NCBI RefSeq assembly: GCF_003399645.1
Contig: NZ_NBXD01000014.1
Span: 310,001 to 374,000 of the forward strand
Direction: 5' to 3'
Length of the DNA: 64,000 nucleotides
Source of the DNA: Subtercola boreus
Lineage (GTDB): Bacteria > Actinomycetota > Actinomycetes > Actinomycetales > Microbacteriaceae
Shown here: piece by piece, positions 1-8,431 of the stretch
Layout of the letters: every line of letters begins with the position of its first letter
Numbering within the stretch: the stretch's first letter is position 1
Notes under the pieces: model-generated
What the model was told of the DNA's origin: nothing
The model's database searches: none
Seen by the model: the letters and a program-made list of their open reading frames with translations, nothing else
Made by a program: the position numbers and the translations under genes

Positions 1-852
1 GAGCGGGATGCCGAACCCCTCCTCGAGCGACGCGGAGACCAGCGCCGTGGCGCCGTCGATCGCGGCGAGGTACTCGGCGTCGGAGGCGCCGTCGTGGAAG
101 GTGAGCCGGGCATCCGGAGCCAGCGCCTGCAGCCGTTCGCGGTCCGCGGGTCGTACACCGCTCATCAGGTGCAGAGTGTAGCCGGGCAGCAGCGCCATGG
201 CCCGCACCAGCGTCTCGACGTTCTTGTACGGCATGAACGAGCCCATGTACACGAGCGACCGGGCGGCGGCGCGAGCGACCGGACCGTTCGTCTCGCCGGT
301 GGGAACGCTCGCCCGGACCGCACTGTCGGTGTCGAGCGTGTCGGCGGCGTTGCTCACGACGACGATCGGCTTCGAGGTGAGGTGGTGCTGCTCGACCAGC
401 GCCCGGGTGGTGTGCGAGACGGTGACGACCGCATCGGCGCGGTTCAGCAGCAGACGCTGCGGCCACCAGGAGAGGTGGTAGAGCCGCCACAGCAGGCGGA
501 GGGGCGGCGCGAACTCCCGGGGCGGGGTGGGGTTCGAGTAGTAGATGAGGTCGTGCACTGTGAGGGCGAGGGGATACCTGCGACCCATCGTGCCCATGGT
601 CTGCATCGGGGTGAAGACCACGTCGGGTTCGAGCTTGTTCACCTGGCGGGCGACGAAGAGCTCCAGCGGGCTCGTCGGGCTGCTGGCCATCGCGTACGGA
701 AGGTCGGGCAGCAGTTCGAGCTGGCGCTTGTCGCTGATCAGCATGGTGACGGGATGCAGGTGCGCGAGCGCTGTCACGAGGCCGGCGGTGTAGCGGCTGA
801 TGCCGTCGTGCCGCCCGATGCGGGTGTAGCGGCAGTCGAAGACGATCTTCAC
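1..852 (-). CDS. Glycosyltransferase, GT4-like (3' end cut by window edge)
   Basis: The reverse strand encodes an open frame of 284 codons that runs off the left edge. It starts with GTG at 852, giving VKIVFDCRYTRIGRHDGISRY, a typical N-terminus of GT4-type glycosyltransferases that transfer a sugar from an NDP-sugar donor. Further in are LTVHDLIYYSNP, a VTVSHTTRALVEQ segment, the hinge-like SLVYMGSFMPYKNVETL and the start of the C-terminal donor-site motif SASLEEGFGIPL, where the sequence is cut. The GTG overlaps the TGA of the upstream hydrolase (GTGA), so the two are probably translationally coupled. The exact donor and acceptor cannot be read from the sequence. Confidence 0.85.
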   Translation of the reverse strand, partial: MKIVFDCRYTRIGRHDGISRYTAGLVTALAHLHPVTMLISDKRQLELLPDLPYAMASSPTSPLELFVARQVNKLEPDVVFTPMQTMGTMGRRYPLALTVHDLIYYSNPTPPREFAPPLRLLWRLYHLSWWPQRLLLNRADAVVTVSHTTRALVEQHHLTSKPIVVVSNAADTLDTDSAVRASVPTGETNGPVARAAARSLVYMGSFMPYKNVETLVRAMALLPGYTLHLMSGVRPADRERLQALAPDARLTFHDGASDAEYLAAIDGATALVSASLEEGFGIPL

Positions 853-1877
853 GGGCGCGGCTCCGGGTCGGCCTGGTGTGCAGACGGGTCGGGATGCCCG
901 GCAGCGGGGTTTGCCGACGGCTCGGGATGCCCGCCCGGCCTCGGCTCGGCCAGGAACGCCTCGATCGCGTCGGCCGCCTCCCGCGGCATCTCGTAGTGCA
1001 CGAGGTGCCCTACCCCTTCGAGCACGACGAGCCGGGCATCCGGAATCGCCTTCACCAGCGTCAGCTGCGCTGCCACCGGAGTGATGTCGTCGCTGTCGGA
1101 GGCGATCAGCAGCGTCGGCGGCGCGATGCGGGCCGCGTACTCGGAGACGTCGTTGCTCACCGAGGCCTCGAACGCATCGAGTACGACGCTGCGGTTCGAG
1201 AAGGCACCGAAGAACTGGTCGTGCTGATCGTGGATCCAGCGCCGGAGCGCCCGGTCTTTCGTCTTCGCCATCGTCACACTCATGATGCGGGTCACGGCAC
1301 CGAGTCGCAGCCACGCGAAACCGGGCCGCTCGGGCAGCCACGCGCCCACCCGGTAGTAGAACACGGCGAGGCGGGTCAGGATGCCGCGGGGACCACTGAG
1401 CGCGGGAGCCGCGATCGGGTTCACCAGCACGACGTCGTCGGCCCGGAGCCCCTCGGCGAGGGCGGCTGCGACGATGATCGAGCCGAAGGAGTGGCCGAGG
1501 ATGACGAGGCGCGGTTTCGCACCCCGGGGCTGCGCGCTCTCATCGCGCGCGCTGTCTTCGGCGCTCCCAGCGCTCGTCGGCAGCTTCCCGACCAGTTCCC
1601 GGAGCCACGCCGAGTACCCGTGGATGTCGTGGTCGACCCCGAGAGGCGTCGAGACCCCGAAACCCGGGAGGTCGGCGACGATGGTGCGGTACGCCGGCAG
1701 CTGGGCGACGATCGGCTCGAGACCATGATGGTCGCCGCGAAAACCGTGCACCATCACGATGGTGGTCGCGGCGTCGGGCGGTCCGTAGATCCAGAGCTCG
1801 GTGGTGCCACCCAGCACGGCGACGCTCTCACGGGTCAGGGGCAGCTCGGCGAGTTGGCGCGCGTACGGTTCGATCAT
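849..1877 (-). CDS. Alpha/beta-fold hydrolase
   Basis: 342 residues with a clear alpha/beta hydrolase core. The oxyanion-hole region is VMVHGFRGDHHG near residue 40, the nucleophile elbow is GHSFGS, and a late histidine lies in EGVGHLVHYE. The substrate cannot be deduced. The last 30 or so residues are Pro/His/Ala-rich low complexity. An open frame continues upstream for about 80 codons through a GC-rich repeat, but it is Arg/Pro/His junk. I place the start at ATG 1877 because TACACT lies exactly 7 nt upstream and homologous sequence begins there. The gene is coupled by overlap to the downstream glycosyltransferase. Confidence 0.85.
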   Translation of the reverse strand: MIEPYARQLAELPLTRESVAVLGGTTELWIYGPPDAATTIVMVHGFRGDHHGLEPIVAQLPAYRTIVADLPGFGVSTPLGVDHDIHGYSAWLRELVGKLPTSAGSAEDSARDESAQPRGAKPRLVILGHSFGSIIVAAALAEGLRADDVVLVNPIAAPALSGPRGILTRLAVFYYRVGAWLPERPGFAWLRLGAVTRIMSVTMAKTKDRALRRWIHDQHDQFFGAFSNRSVVLDAFEASVSNDVSEYAARIAPPTLLIASDSDDITPVAAQLTLVKAIPDARLVVLEGVGHLVHYEMPREAADAIEAFLAEPRPGGHPEPSANPAAGHPDPSAHQADPEPRP

Positions 1878-1884
1878 CCCTCCG

Positions 1885-1890
1885 AGTGTA
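1885..1890 (-). promoter_or_regulatory. Putative -10 box (TACACT), leaderless start
   Basis: On the minus strand TACACT is followed by 7 nt and then ATG 1877 of the hydrolase. The spacing predicts transcription starting at or next to the initiation codon. A GGAGGG directly abuts the ATG and is too close to act as a normal Shine-Dalgarno. Confidence 0.55.
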
Positions 1891-1914
1891 GGGCGGGCAT
1901 CCTGCGCCTGCCGC

Positions 1915-2085
1915 GCGGCGTGCCGGGTGTGCCGGTGCCGGGGCCGTTCGGGCCGGGCGGGTGTGGCGGTGCCGGTGCCGGTGCCGTGTCGGCGTGCCGG
2001 GTGTGCCGGTGCCGGTGCCCGGGCCGTTCCGGTCGGGCGGATGTGCCTGTGCCGGGGCCGTGTCGGCCGGGGCCGCTGTGACTTT
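1915..2085. repeat. GC-rich low-complexity tract built from GTGCCGGTGCC-like units
   Basis: This divergent intergenic region between the hydrolase and the exonuclease holds irregular tandem copies of short units such as GTGCCGGTGCCGGTGCCG and GGGCCGTTCCGG. It produces long spurious open frames on both strands, rich in Arg, Gly and His. No gene is supported here. Confidence 0.7.
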
Positions 2086-2142
2086 CGTGCCCGTTTGCAG
2101 CGGCACGCGGAGCCCGTACCGGTCAACGTCGGAGGTTCGCTC

Positions 2143-2148
2143 TAGAGT
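2143..2148 (+). promoter_or_regulatory. Putative -10 box (TAGAGT), leaderless start
   Basis: TAGAGT is followed by 7 nt (CGAAAAC) and the GTG start at 2156 of the exonuclease gene. There is no Shine-Dalgarno between them. This is the same geometry seen at many other genes in the window. Confidence 0.6.
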
Positions 2149-2155
2149 CGAAAAC

Positions 2156-3049
2156 GTGAACTCAACCGTGCAATCAGTGCCCCTCACGCTGTTCGATGTC
2201 GAACCGTCCGAGGTGCTCCCGCACGGCCGCCACGCGCGCTCAGCCGGCCCCGCCGTGCCGGTGCACCGGGGTGGGCGCCCGGGCGCTCCGGATGCCCGGG
2301 GTGACGCATCGTCGTCGACCTCCCGAACGTCGACGGCGCTCCTCGCGCCTCTCCTTCCCGACGGGCCCGCGTGGGCGCACCGTCTCGCGGTGTTCGATCT
2401 CGAGACCACCGGAATCGACGTTGAGACCAGCCGCGTTGTCACCGCCAACGTCAGCATCATCGACTACACCGGCGCCACCGAGTCGCGGTTCGACTGGATG
2501 GCCGATCCCGGTGTCGAGATCCCCGCGGGCGCTGCCGCCATCCACGGAGTCAGCACCGAGCGGGCCCGGGCCGAGGGCCGCTTCGCTGCCGACGTCATCG
2601 CCGAGATCGTCGAGACGCTGACCGATGCCCTCGACCAGGGTCTCTCGATCGTCATCTACAACGCGCCCTACGACCTCACGCTCCTCGACCGCGAGGCCCG
2701 CCGTTACGGCATCACACCCCTGCGCGAACCCATCCCCGTCGTCGATCCCCTCGTCATCGACAAGGCCCTCGACCGCTACCGCAAGGGCAAGCGCACCCTC
2801 GAGGCCGCCGCCCTGCACTACGAGGTCGACCTCTTCGACGCCCACGACGCGGGCGCAGACGCCATCGCGGCGGGCCGTGTCGCCCAGGCCCTCGCCAGCC
2901 GCTACCCCGCAGAGCTAGACGTCACCCAGCACCAGCTCCACCACTCCCAGGTCACCTGGTTCGGTGACCAGGCCACCAGCTTCCAGGACTACATGCGCCG
3001 CACCAAAGACCCCGACTTCACCGCCCGCACCGCCTGGCCGCTGGGCTAG
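2156..3049 (+). CDS. DnaQ-like 3'-5' exonuclease domain protein
   Basis: 297 residues. After an N-terminal low-complexity stretch of about 75 residues comes an RNase T/DnaQ-type exonuclease fold with all DEDDh motifs: ExoI FDLETTG (Asp81, Glu83), ExoII in IYNAPYDLTLLDREA (Asn/Asp) and ExoIII AHDAGADAIAAG (His plus Asp). It would remove nucleotides from 3' ends of DNA or RNA using two metal ions. It is not a full DNA polymerase III epsilon-beta fusion, because no clamp-binding motif is obvious. The start is GTG 2156, chosen from the -10 box 7 nt upstream. The frame is open further upstream only through repeat sequence. Confidence 0.85.
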   Translation: MNSTVQSVPLTLFDVEPSEVLPHGRHARSAGPAVPVHRGGRPGAPDARGDASSSTSRTSTALLAPLLPDGPAWAHRLAVFDLETTGIDVETSRVVTANVSIIDYTGATESRFDWMADPGVEIPAGAAAIHGVSTERARAEGRFAADVIAEIVETLTDALDQGLSIVIYNAPYDLTLLDREARRYGITPLREPIPVVDPLVIDKALDRYRKGKRTLEAAALHYEVDLFDAHDAGADAIAAGRVAQALASRYPAELDVTQHQLHHSQVTWFGDQATSFQDYMRRTKDPDFTARTAWPLG

Positions 3050-3418
3050 TCCGCGGCCCCTGCGTTGGGACGCGGGCCCTCCGGGCCCCCGGGTCATCCT
3101 GCGGCTCGACCACCCCGGGTCTGGCCTCGGAGGCTCCGCGTGCCCATCCGGGCGGAGCCGAGCCGATCCGTCGCTGAGAGAGGCTCGGTCCGGCTGAACT
3201 CGGTCCGGCTGATCTTGGTCCGGCTGAACTCCGTCCGGGCGGTAACGGCCCCCGCACCACAGGCCCGGCACCGACGGTCGGCCCGAGGGTATGCAGAGGG
3301 GGTCTCCGAATCGACGTGATCCCGGGTATCCGCGGCACAGAGCGCTACGGATGCCCGTGGTTGCGTCCATTCGCGGCGACAGCAGGAGGAGACCCGATCT
3401 GCTCGCGGGCGGCGAGCG
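3050..3418. other. Intergenic stretch without a supported gene
   Basis: About 370 bases between the exonuclease and the small lipoprotein. The open frames here on both strands are Pro/Arg/Ser-rich and overlap a 15-base tandem repeat. Apart from that repeat and the promoter at its right end I see no gene or RNA signal. Confidence 0.6.
3184..3243. repeat. 15-bp tandem repeat, about 4 copies
   Basis: Unit CTCGGTCCGGCTGAA at 3184-3198 is followed by near copies at 3199-3213 and 3214-3228 and a diverged copy at 3229-3243. The period is a multiple of three, so all frames stay open through it and spurious ORFs result. Confidence 0.8.
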
Positions 3419-3424
3419 TAGACT
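3419..3424 (+). promoter_or_regulatory. Putative -10 box (TAGACT), leaderless start
   Basis: TAGACT, then 7 nt, then ATG 3432 of the small lipoprotein. No Shine-Dalgarno is present in the 7 nt gap. Confidence 0.55.
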
Positions 3425-3431
3425 CGCGGCC

Positions 3432-3665
3432 ATGAAGCGCACAGCGAGTATCCCGAGCGCAGTGGTGGCAGCCGCGGCCGCCGCAGGGCTTCTCGTCGCG
3501 GTCACCGCGTGCGGATCGGGTTCCGGTTACAGCACACCGTCGACCGGCGTCGTCACGTTCACACCGACCCCCAGCGCGACGGAGCCCTCGACGCCCCCAC
3601 CGTCAGTCGCGCCCACGTATTCGCCGGCCCCCACGACGAAGGCCACCACCGCACCGCTCGAGTGA
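3432..3665 (+). CDS. Small predicted lipoprotein
   Basis: 77 residues. It has a positively charged N-terminus (MKRTASIPS), an Ala/Val-rich hydrophobic stretch and a lipobox ending in VTAC with the lipidated cysteine at position 27. The mature part is only about 50 residues and is almost entirely Ser/Thr/Pro (TPSTGVVTFTPTPSATEP), which looks like an unstructured cell-wall-spanning tether. Function is unknown. The start is supported by the -10 box 7 nt upstream. It stands alone between the exonuclease and the convergent rpmE2. Confidence 0.65.
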   Translation: MKRTASIPSAVVAAAAAAGLLVAVTACGSGSGYSTPSTGVVTFTPTPSATEPSTPPPSVAPTYSPAPTTKATTAPLE

Positions 3666-3770
3666 GGGCCACCACCTCACCGCTCGACTGACGGCCACCA
3701 CCCGCGGCATCCGGCGCCGATCCCCGCCGGTCACGCTCCGGAATCCAGCGGTAAAGGTTTGTGAACGCGC

Positions 3771-3799
3771 AAAAAGGCGGGCCGCCGAAGCGACCCGCC
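3771..3799 (-). terminator. Rho-independent terminator of rpmE2
   Basis: On the minus strand GGCGGG, a 12-nt loop and CCCGCC are followed by TTTTT. It lies 19 nt past the rpmE2 stop codon. Confidence 0.75.
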
Positions 3800-3817
3800 C
3801 TCTTAAGAGATCTGAGG

Positions 3818-4069
3818 TTACTTGCCGAAACCCTTGTAACGGCTGTTGAACTTCTCGACGCGACCGGCCGAGTCCATGATGCGCTGCTTGCCCGTGTAGA
3901 ACGGGTGCGACTCGGAAGAGATCTCGACGTCGATGACGGGGTACGTGGTGCCGTCTTCCCACTCGATGGTCTTCTGGCTGGTCACCGTCGAACGGGTGAG
4001 GAACGTTGCGCCCGAAGCCAGGTCGCGGAACACGACGGGCAGGTAGTCGGGGTGGGTTTCGGTCTTCAT
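3818..4069 (-). CDS. rpmE2: 50S ribosomal protein L31 type B (cysteine-free)
   Basis: 83 residues matching L31 type [17 protein letters not shown] at the N-terminus and [13 protein letters not shown] in the middle, ending [11 protein letters not shown]. It has no cysteines, so it is the zinc-independent form that in many bacteria replaces the CxxC zinc-binding L31 under zinc limitation. A Shine-Dalgarno AAGGAA lies 8 nt before the ATG. Its own promoter (TAGACT at 4141-4146) and terminator make it a single-gene unit. I see no Zur-like palindrome close to the promoter, so zinc regulation is not shown here. Confidence 0.93.
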   Translation of the reverse strand: MKTETHPDYLPVVFRDLASGATFLTRSTVTSQKTIEWEDGTTYPVIDVEISSESHPFYTGKQRIMDSAGRVEKFNSRYKGFGK

Positions 4070-4140
4070 GGGAGATTCCTTGGTGCTGGATCAGCGGGAG
4101 GGGTGTGGACGAAAGAATGTGGCGCGAGGGCCAGCTAGAA

Positions 4141-4146
4141 AGTCTA
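4141..4146 (-). promoter_or_regulatory. Putative -10 box (TAGACT) of rpmE2
   Basis: TAGACT on the minus strand about 70 nt upstream of the rpmE2 ATG, just downstream of the stop codon of the ABC ATPase gene. The -35 region is not clear. Confidence 0.45.
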
Positions 4147-4160
4147 GCAGAGAAGCGGGC

Positions 4161-4946
4161 TCAACTCGCGGCGCGCGCCGCATAACGGCCATCGGTCTCG
4201 GTGAGCACGATCGGCAGCCCGAACGTCGCCTCGAGGTTGGACTCGGTCAGCGAGGAGGAAAGCGGCCCCGCGGCCACGATCGATGCCTTCGACACGAGGA
4301 GCACGTGCGTGAAACCCCGCGGGATCTCTTCGACGTGATGCGTCACCATGACGATCGCTGGCGCAGTAACCGCAGAGGCGTACCCACCCAGAAGCTGCAG
4401 CAGTTCTTCGCGGGCACCGAGGTCGAGCGACGCCGCCGGCTCGTCGAGCAGCAGCAGTTCGGGATCGGTCATCACCGAGCGCGCGATCTGCACACGCTTC
4501 TGCTCGCCGTCGCTCAGCGACCCGAACTTACGGTCTTCGAGGTGGTCGAGCCGCCACTCGGCGAGCACCCGCTGCGCCCGGCGCAGGTCGATCTCGTCGT
4601 ACTGCTCATTCCAGCGGCCCGTGACGGAGTACGCCGCCGTCAGTACGACGTTCAGCACGGTCTCATCCGCCGGGAAGCGCTTCGCCATCGCGGTGGATGC
4701 GAATCCCACCCGGGGCCGCAGCTCGAAGACATCGACGCGCCCCATGCGCGAATCCAGGATCTGCACGGAGCCCGATGACGGGTGCACCATCGCCGAAGCG
4801 AGGTTCAGCAGCGTGGTCTTGCCTGCACCGTTCGGCCCGAGGATGACCCAGCGCTGGTCGTCCTCGACCTTCCAGGTGATGTCGCTCAGGATGCGGTTTC
4901 CGTTGCGAACGACCGACACATCTTCGAGGTCAAGAACTGTGGGCAT
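4161..4946 (-). CDS. ABC transporter ATP-binding protein
   Basis: 261 residues, a single ABC nucleotide-binding domain. Walker A is GPNGAGKTT near residue 40, the signature is SLSDGEQKRV, Walker B is LLLLDEPAASLD, and the switch histidine lies in VMVTHHVEEI. The layout resembles the YheS/ModF-like cytosolic ATPase group of actinobacteria. No permease lies next to it, so substrate and partner are unknown. A GTG two codons upstream is possible, but TAGAGT at 4954-4959 lies exactly 7 nt before ATG 4946, which makes that the likely start of a leaderless mRNA. Confidence 0.88.
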   Translation of the reverse strand: MPTVLDLEDVSVVRNGNRILSDITWKVEDDQRWVILGPNGAGKTTLLNLASAMVHPSSGSVQILDSRMGRVDVFELRPRVGFASTAMAKRFPADETVLNVVLTAAYSVTGRWNEQYDEIDLRRAQRVLAEWRLDHLEDRKFGSLSDGEQKRVQIARSVMTDPELLLLDEPAASLDLGAREELLQLLGGYASAVTAPAIVMVTHHVEEIPRGFTHVLLVSKASIVAAGPLSSSLTESNLEATFGLPIVLTETDGRYAARAAS

Positions 4947-4953
4947 GACCACA

Positions 4954-4959
4954 ACTCTA
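4954..4959 (-). promoter_or_regulatory. Putative -10 box (TAGAGT), leaderless start
   Basis: TAGAGT, 7 nt, ATG 4946 of the ABC ATPase on the minus strand. It decides between two possible starts of that gene. Confidence 0.55.
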
Positions 4960-4994
4960 TCGGGCCGAACCGACCGGATCGGGCTGCGGGGAAT

Positions 4995-6176
4995 CTAGAT
5001 GAGGCTCCGGTAGATCCGTTCGGTCTCCTCGGCGATCTGCTTCCAACTGAACGTGCTTTCGGCCCGCAAGCGACCGTTCGCGCCCATCGTCCGCGCCGCG
5101 GCGGGGTCGGCGAGCACCTCGGTGAGAGTACCGGCGAGGTCGCGCACGAAGCGCTCGGGGTCGGTCGGGGTGCCCGTGCCGTCGGTGGCCTGATCGATGG
5201 CGACGAGTCGTCCGGTGACGCCGTCGTCGACGACCTCGGGGATGCCGCCGGTCGCCGTTCCGACGACCGGCAGTCCGCAGGCCATCGCTTCGAGATTGAC
5301 GATGCCGAGCGGCTCATATACGGAGGGGCACACGAACACGGTGCCGCTGGTCAGTACCGCGGACAGGTCGTGCTGGCTGAGCAGCTCGGGAATCCAGATC
5401 ACCCCGGTGCGCGTCTTTTGCAGTTCGCGAACCCCCGCCGTGACCTCTGCCATGATCTCGGGCGTATCGGGTGCTCCGGCGCAGAGGATGAGCTGAACAT
5501 CCGGAGCCAGCTGCGAAGCAGCTCGCAACAGGTAGGGCAGACCCTTCTGGCGGGTGATGCGACCGACGAAGACGACGGACGGGCGTGAGGTGTCGATGCC
5601 CCAGCGCTCCAGCACTGACGGCTCCTGAACCGGCTTCCACTTAGCAAGGTCGATGCCGTTGTAGACGACGCTGACGCGGTCTTCGGAGATGGAGGGGTAC
5701 GAGCGCAGGATGTCGTTGCGCATGCCGTTCGACACGGCGATGACCGAGTCGGCGCTCTCGAAGGCGCTCTTCTCGATCCAGCTCGACAGGCGGTACCCGC
5801 CGCCCAGCTGCTCGGCCTTCCACGGCCGCAGGGGCTCCAGGGAATGCGCGGTGACGACGTGCGGGATGCCATGCAGCATGGATGCCAGCTGCCCGGCCGC
5901 ATTCGCGTACCAGGTGTGCGAGTGAACGACGTCTGCACCCGCCACATCGTTCGCGATCTGCAGGTCGGTGCCCAGCGTCGTGAGCGTCGGATTCGCCCCG
6001 GCCAGCTCGGCCGGCGGGAGGTAGGAGAACACGCCGGCCTCGGACCGCGGTTGCCCGAAGGCCCGCACCGTCACCTCGATGTTCTCCCGCAGGGCTTTCA
6101 CGAGCTCGGCGACATGAACACCGGCTCCCCCGTAGACCTCTGGTGGATACTCTCTGGAAATCACATCGACGCGCAC
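4995..6176 (-). CDS. glgA: Glycogen synthase / maltose-1-phosphate synthase (GlgA/GlgM type)
   Basis: 393 residues. The N-terminal acceptor/donor loop [15 protein letters not shown] and the C-terminal [18 protein letters not shown] (E-x7-E) identify the actinobacterial ADP-glucose-dependent GT4 family. The mycobacterial relative (Rv1212c, GlgM) mainly makes alpha-maltose-1-phosphate from ADP-glucose and glucose-1-phosphate, feeding alpha-glucan synthesis, so the classical name may overstate chain elongation. The start is GTG 6176: it matches the family N-terminus, and TACGTT lies 6 nt upstream. An ATG six codons further upstream sits inside the promoter. The gene is divergent from glgC, which supplies its substrate. 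Confidence 0.92.
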   Translation of the reverse strand: MRVDVISREYPPEVYGGAGVHVAELVKALRENIEVTVRAFGQPRSEAGVFSYLPPAELAGANPTLTTLGTDLQIANDVAGADVVHSHTWYANAAGQLASMLHGIPHVVTAHSLEPLRPWKAEQLGGGYRLSSWIEKSAFESADSVIAVSNGMRNDILRSYPSISEDRVSVVYNGIDLAKWKPVQEPSVLERWGIDTSRPSVVFVGRITRQKGLPYLLRAASQLAPDVQLILCAGAPDTPEIMAEVTAGVRELQKTRTGVIWIPELLSQHDLSAVLTSGTVFVCPSVYEPLGIVNLEAMACGLPVVGTATGGIPEVVDDGVTGRLVAIDQATDGTGTPTDPERFVRDLAGTLTEVLADPAAARTMGANGRLRAESTFSWKQIAEETERIYRSLI

Positions 6177-6182
6177 AAGGCG

Positions 6183-6188
6183 AACGTA
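6183..6188 (-). promoter_or_regulatory. Putative -10 box (TACGTT) of glgA
   Basis: TACGTT is followed by 6 nt and GTG 6176 on the minus strand, predicting a leaderless glgA mRNA. It rules out the in-frame ATG at 6194, which would lie upstream of the transcription start. Confidence 0.55.
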
Positions 6189-6238
6189 CTCCATTTCGGC
6201 CTGTGAAATCGAGGCTCTTCGGTGTCACCCGGCTGCCC

Positions 6239-6244
6239 TATAGT
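6239..6244 (+). promoter_or_regulatory. Putative -10 box (TATAGT) of glgC
   Basis: TATAGT, 6 nt, ATG 6251. It lies 50 bp from the glgA -10 box on the opposite strand, so both promoters share one short intergenic region of 74 bp. Confidence 0.6.
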
Positions 6245-6250
6245 CGAGCT

Positions 6251-7495
6251 ATGGCTGCATCAAAGAAGATCTTCGGCATCGTCCTAGCTGGTGGAGAAGG
6301 CAAGAGGCTCATGCCGCTCACAGCCGACCGCGCGAAGCCCGGCGTTCCGTTCGGTGGCGGGTACCGCCTCATCGACTTCGCCCTTTCGAACCTGATCAAC
6401 TCGGGACTGACGAAGATCGTCGTGCTGACGCAGTACAAGTCGCACAGCCTCGACCGGCACGTGTCGCAGACCTGGCGACTCTCGGGCCTTCTCGACTCCT
6501 ACGTCGCATCCGTTCCCGCGCAGCAGCGCCTCGGCAAGCGCTGGTTCAGCGGGTCTGCCGACGCCATCCTGCAGAGCCTCAACCTCATCCGCGACGAGAT
6601 GCCCGACATCGTGGTCGTGGTCGGTGCAGACCACGTCTACCGCATGGACTTCGCGCAGATGATCCAGGCGCACGTCGCCTCGGGCCTGCCGGCGACCGTC
6701 GCGGCCATCCGCCAGCCGATGGAGCTCAGCGACCAGTTCGGCATCATTCAGACCGACCCAGAGAACCCCGCCCTCATCAGTGAGTTCCTCGAGAAGCCGA
6801 AGACGGCCGTCGGCATTGCCGACTCCCCCCACGAGGTGCTCGCCTCGATGGGCAACTACGTCTTCAACACCGATGCCCTCATTGACGCAGTCATCCGTGA
6901 TGGCGAGAAGCCTGACTCCAACCACGACATGGGTGGCGACATCATCCCCGACTTCGTGTCGCGCGGCCAGGCCGGCGTCTACGACCTCTCACACAACGAG
7001 GTTCCCGGTGCGACCGACCGCGACCGGTACTACTGGCGAGACGTGGGAACGATCGAGTCGTTCTACGACGCCCACCAGGACCTGATCTCGGCGCTCCCGA
7101 TCTTCAACCTGTACAACAGCGAGTGGCCGATCTACACGCAGCAGCTCAACTCGCCGCCGGCGAAGTTCGTGCGCGACGCCAAGGGCAACAGCGGAACGAC
7201 GGTCGAGTCCATCGTCTCGCTCGGCTGCCTCATCTCCGGCGCCCGCATCGAGCGAAGTGTTCTCGGGCCCTGGGTGACCATCGGGTCGAGCGCTCTTGTG
7301 CAAGACAGTGTGCTCTTCGACCGCGTGCACATCGAACCCGACGCCGTGATCCGTCGCGCTATTCTGGACAAGAACGTGGTTGTCGCCGCCGGGGCCATGA
7401 TCGGCATCGACCACGCGCGCGACCGCGAACGTGGGTTCACAGTGACCGACACGGGCATAACCGTGGTCGGCAAGGGAGTACGCGTAGAGCCATGA
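6251..7495 (+). CDS. glgC: Glucose-1-phosphate adenylyltransferase
   Basis: 414 residues. It makes ADP-glucose from glucose-1-phosphate and ATP, the committed step toward glycogen and alpha-glucan. The nucleotide-binding signature [13 protein letters not shown] is at residue 12 or so, followed by [21 protein letters not shown], the substrate loop [13 protein letters not shown] and the metal site [13 protein letters not shown] left-handed beta-helix C-terminal domain follows ([26 protein letters not shown]). The length is normal. The start is ATG 6251, 6 nt after the -10 box. Its TGA overlaps the serB ATG, so the two are cotranscribed. Confidence 0.97.
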   Translation: MAASKKIFGIVLAGGEGKRLMPLTADRAKPGVPFGGGYRLIDFALSNLINSGLTKIVVLTQYKSHSLDRHVSQTWRLSGLLDSYVASVPAQQRLGKRWFSGSADAILQSLNLIRDEMPDIVVVVGADHVYRMDFAQMIQAHVASGLPATVAAIRQPMELSDQFGIIQTDPENPALISEFLEKPKTAVGIADSPHEVLASMGNYVFNTDALIDAVIRDGEKPDSNHDMGGDIIPDFVSRGQAGVYDLSHNEVPGATDRDRYYWRDVGTIESFYDAHQDLISALPIFNLYNSEWPIYTQQLNSPPAKFVRDAKGNSGTTVESIVSLGCLISGARIERSVLGPWVTIGSSALVQDSVLFDRVHIEPDAVIRRAILDKNVVVAAGAMIGIDHARDRERGFTVTDTGITVVGKGVRVEP

Positions 7496-8274
7496 TGAAC
7501 CAGTTGCTGACTCCGGATGCCCGCACCCACGATCAGCAACTGAACGGTTCTGGCTCCGTGGCATCGCCGGGCGCTCCCACTGTGTCCGCTCTCTCCGAGG
7601 TCGCTGCCCCCGGGGTTGCTGCCCCCGAGTTCGCGCCCCCCGCGTTCCTCGTCGTACTCGACGTCGACTCGACGCTCATCGAGAACGAGGTCATCGAGAT
7701 GCTGGCAGAGTGCGCCGGCAGTCTCGACGAGGTCGCCCACATCACCGAGCGCGCCATGTCGGGCGAACTCGACTTCCAGCAGAGCCTCCGCTCGCGCGTG
7801 TCGACTCTCGCGGGGCTCCCTGTCGCCTGCTTCGGCGAGGTCGCCGCGAGCATCCGGGTGACGGATGGCGCTGACGAGCTGGTGGCCGGGCTCCACGCCG
7901 CGGGCGGGTACGTGGGGGTCGTCTCGGGCGGGTTCCACGAGCTCGTCGACGATGTGGCCCTCTCGCTCGGCCTCGACTTCTGGAGCGCCAACCGCCTCGA
8001 AGTGGCCGACGGAGTGCTGACGGGCACCCTCGTGGGCCCCGTCATCGACGCCGAGGCCAAGGCCTCGGCGCTCGTTGCCTGGGCGGCTGCGGCGGGCATC
8101 CCCCTCGTTCGCACCGTCGCCGTGGGCGACGGTGCGAACGACCTCCGCATGATGCACACCGCGGGCCTCTCGGTCGCGTTCAACGCCCGAGAGGTGGTCC
8201 GCTCCGCGGCCCACCTCTCGATCGACACCCGCGACCTCTCCCAGCTGCTCCCCCTCCTCGGCCTCCGCGGCTGA
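7492..8274 (+). CDS. serB: Phosphoserine phosphatase, HAD family
   Basis: 260 residues. HAD motif I is [16 protein letters not shown] (about residue 55), motif II is VVSGGF and motif IV is [13 protein letters not shown], all as in SerB, which hydrolyses O-phosphoserine in the last step of serine synthesis. The SerB-type cap residues [18 protein letters not shown] (ER and F/R pair) are present. It lacks the N-terminal ACT domain of longer SerB proteins and has instead a Pro/Ala-rich leader of about 50 residues. Two ATGs are possible (7492 and 7495), and the first overlaps the glgC stop as ATGA. Confidence 0.9.
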   Translation: MMNQLLTPDARTHDQQLNGSGSVASPGAPTVSALSEVAAPGVAAPEFAPPAFLVVLDVDSTLIENEVIEMLAECAGSLDEVAHITERAMSGELDFQQSLRSRVSTLAGLPVACFGEVAASIRVTDGADELVAGLHAAGGYVGVVSGGFHELVDDVALSLGLDFWSANRLEVADGVLTGTLVGPVIDAEAKASALVAWAAAAGIPLVRTVAVGDGANDLRMMHTAGLSVAFNAREVVRSAAHLSIDTRDLSQLLPLLGLRG

Positions 8275-8290
8275 CCCCCGCGCTGCGCCG

Positions 8291-8340
8291 CGCCGCCCCG
8301 CGCCGCCCCGCGCCGCCCCGCGCCGCCCCGCGCCGCCCCG
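8291..8340. repeat. 10-bp tandem repeat (CGCCGCCCCG) x5
   Basis: Five exact head-to-tail copies of CGCCGCCCCG directly follow the serB stop region, in the convergent space between serB and the fabG-like gene. This is microsatellite-like and prone to slippage. Confidence 0.9.
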
Positions 8341-8373
8341 CTCGCGTGCTCGCGTGCCCCCGTTCGCGTACAT

Positions 8374-8431
8374 GAGACACCTGCGGACACGTGAGACCGG
8401 CACGCGGGTCTCACACGTCCGCAACTGTCTC
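8374..8431. repeat. Large imperfect palindrome between convergent genes
   Basis: Arms of 25 nt at 8374-8398 and 8407-8431 are inverted copies with 4 mismatches and an 8-nt loop. The arms begin GAGACACCTGCGGACACG and end CGTCCGCAACTGTCTC. No T-tract follows on either strand. It may act as a bidirectional terminator for serB and the fabG-like gene, or be a copy of a dispersed palindromic element. Confidence 0.6.

Noticed and set aside
94-996. Long plus-strand open frame over the left edge
   Set aside because: It is antisense to the glycosyltransferase, whose reverse-strand translation has clear family motifs. The plus-strand translation is Arg/His/Gly-rich without motifs.
1915-2085. CRISPR-like array
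   Set aside because: The repeat units are short, irregular and without spacers. The 15-bp and 10-bp arrays elsewhere also lack spacers, and no cas gene is present.
1878-2126. N-terminal extension of the alpha/beta hydrolase
   Set aside because: It runs through a GC-rich repeat, gives Arg/Pro/His-rich sequence and lies upstream of a -10 box placed 7 nt before ATG 1877.
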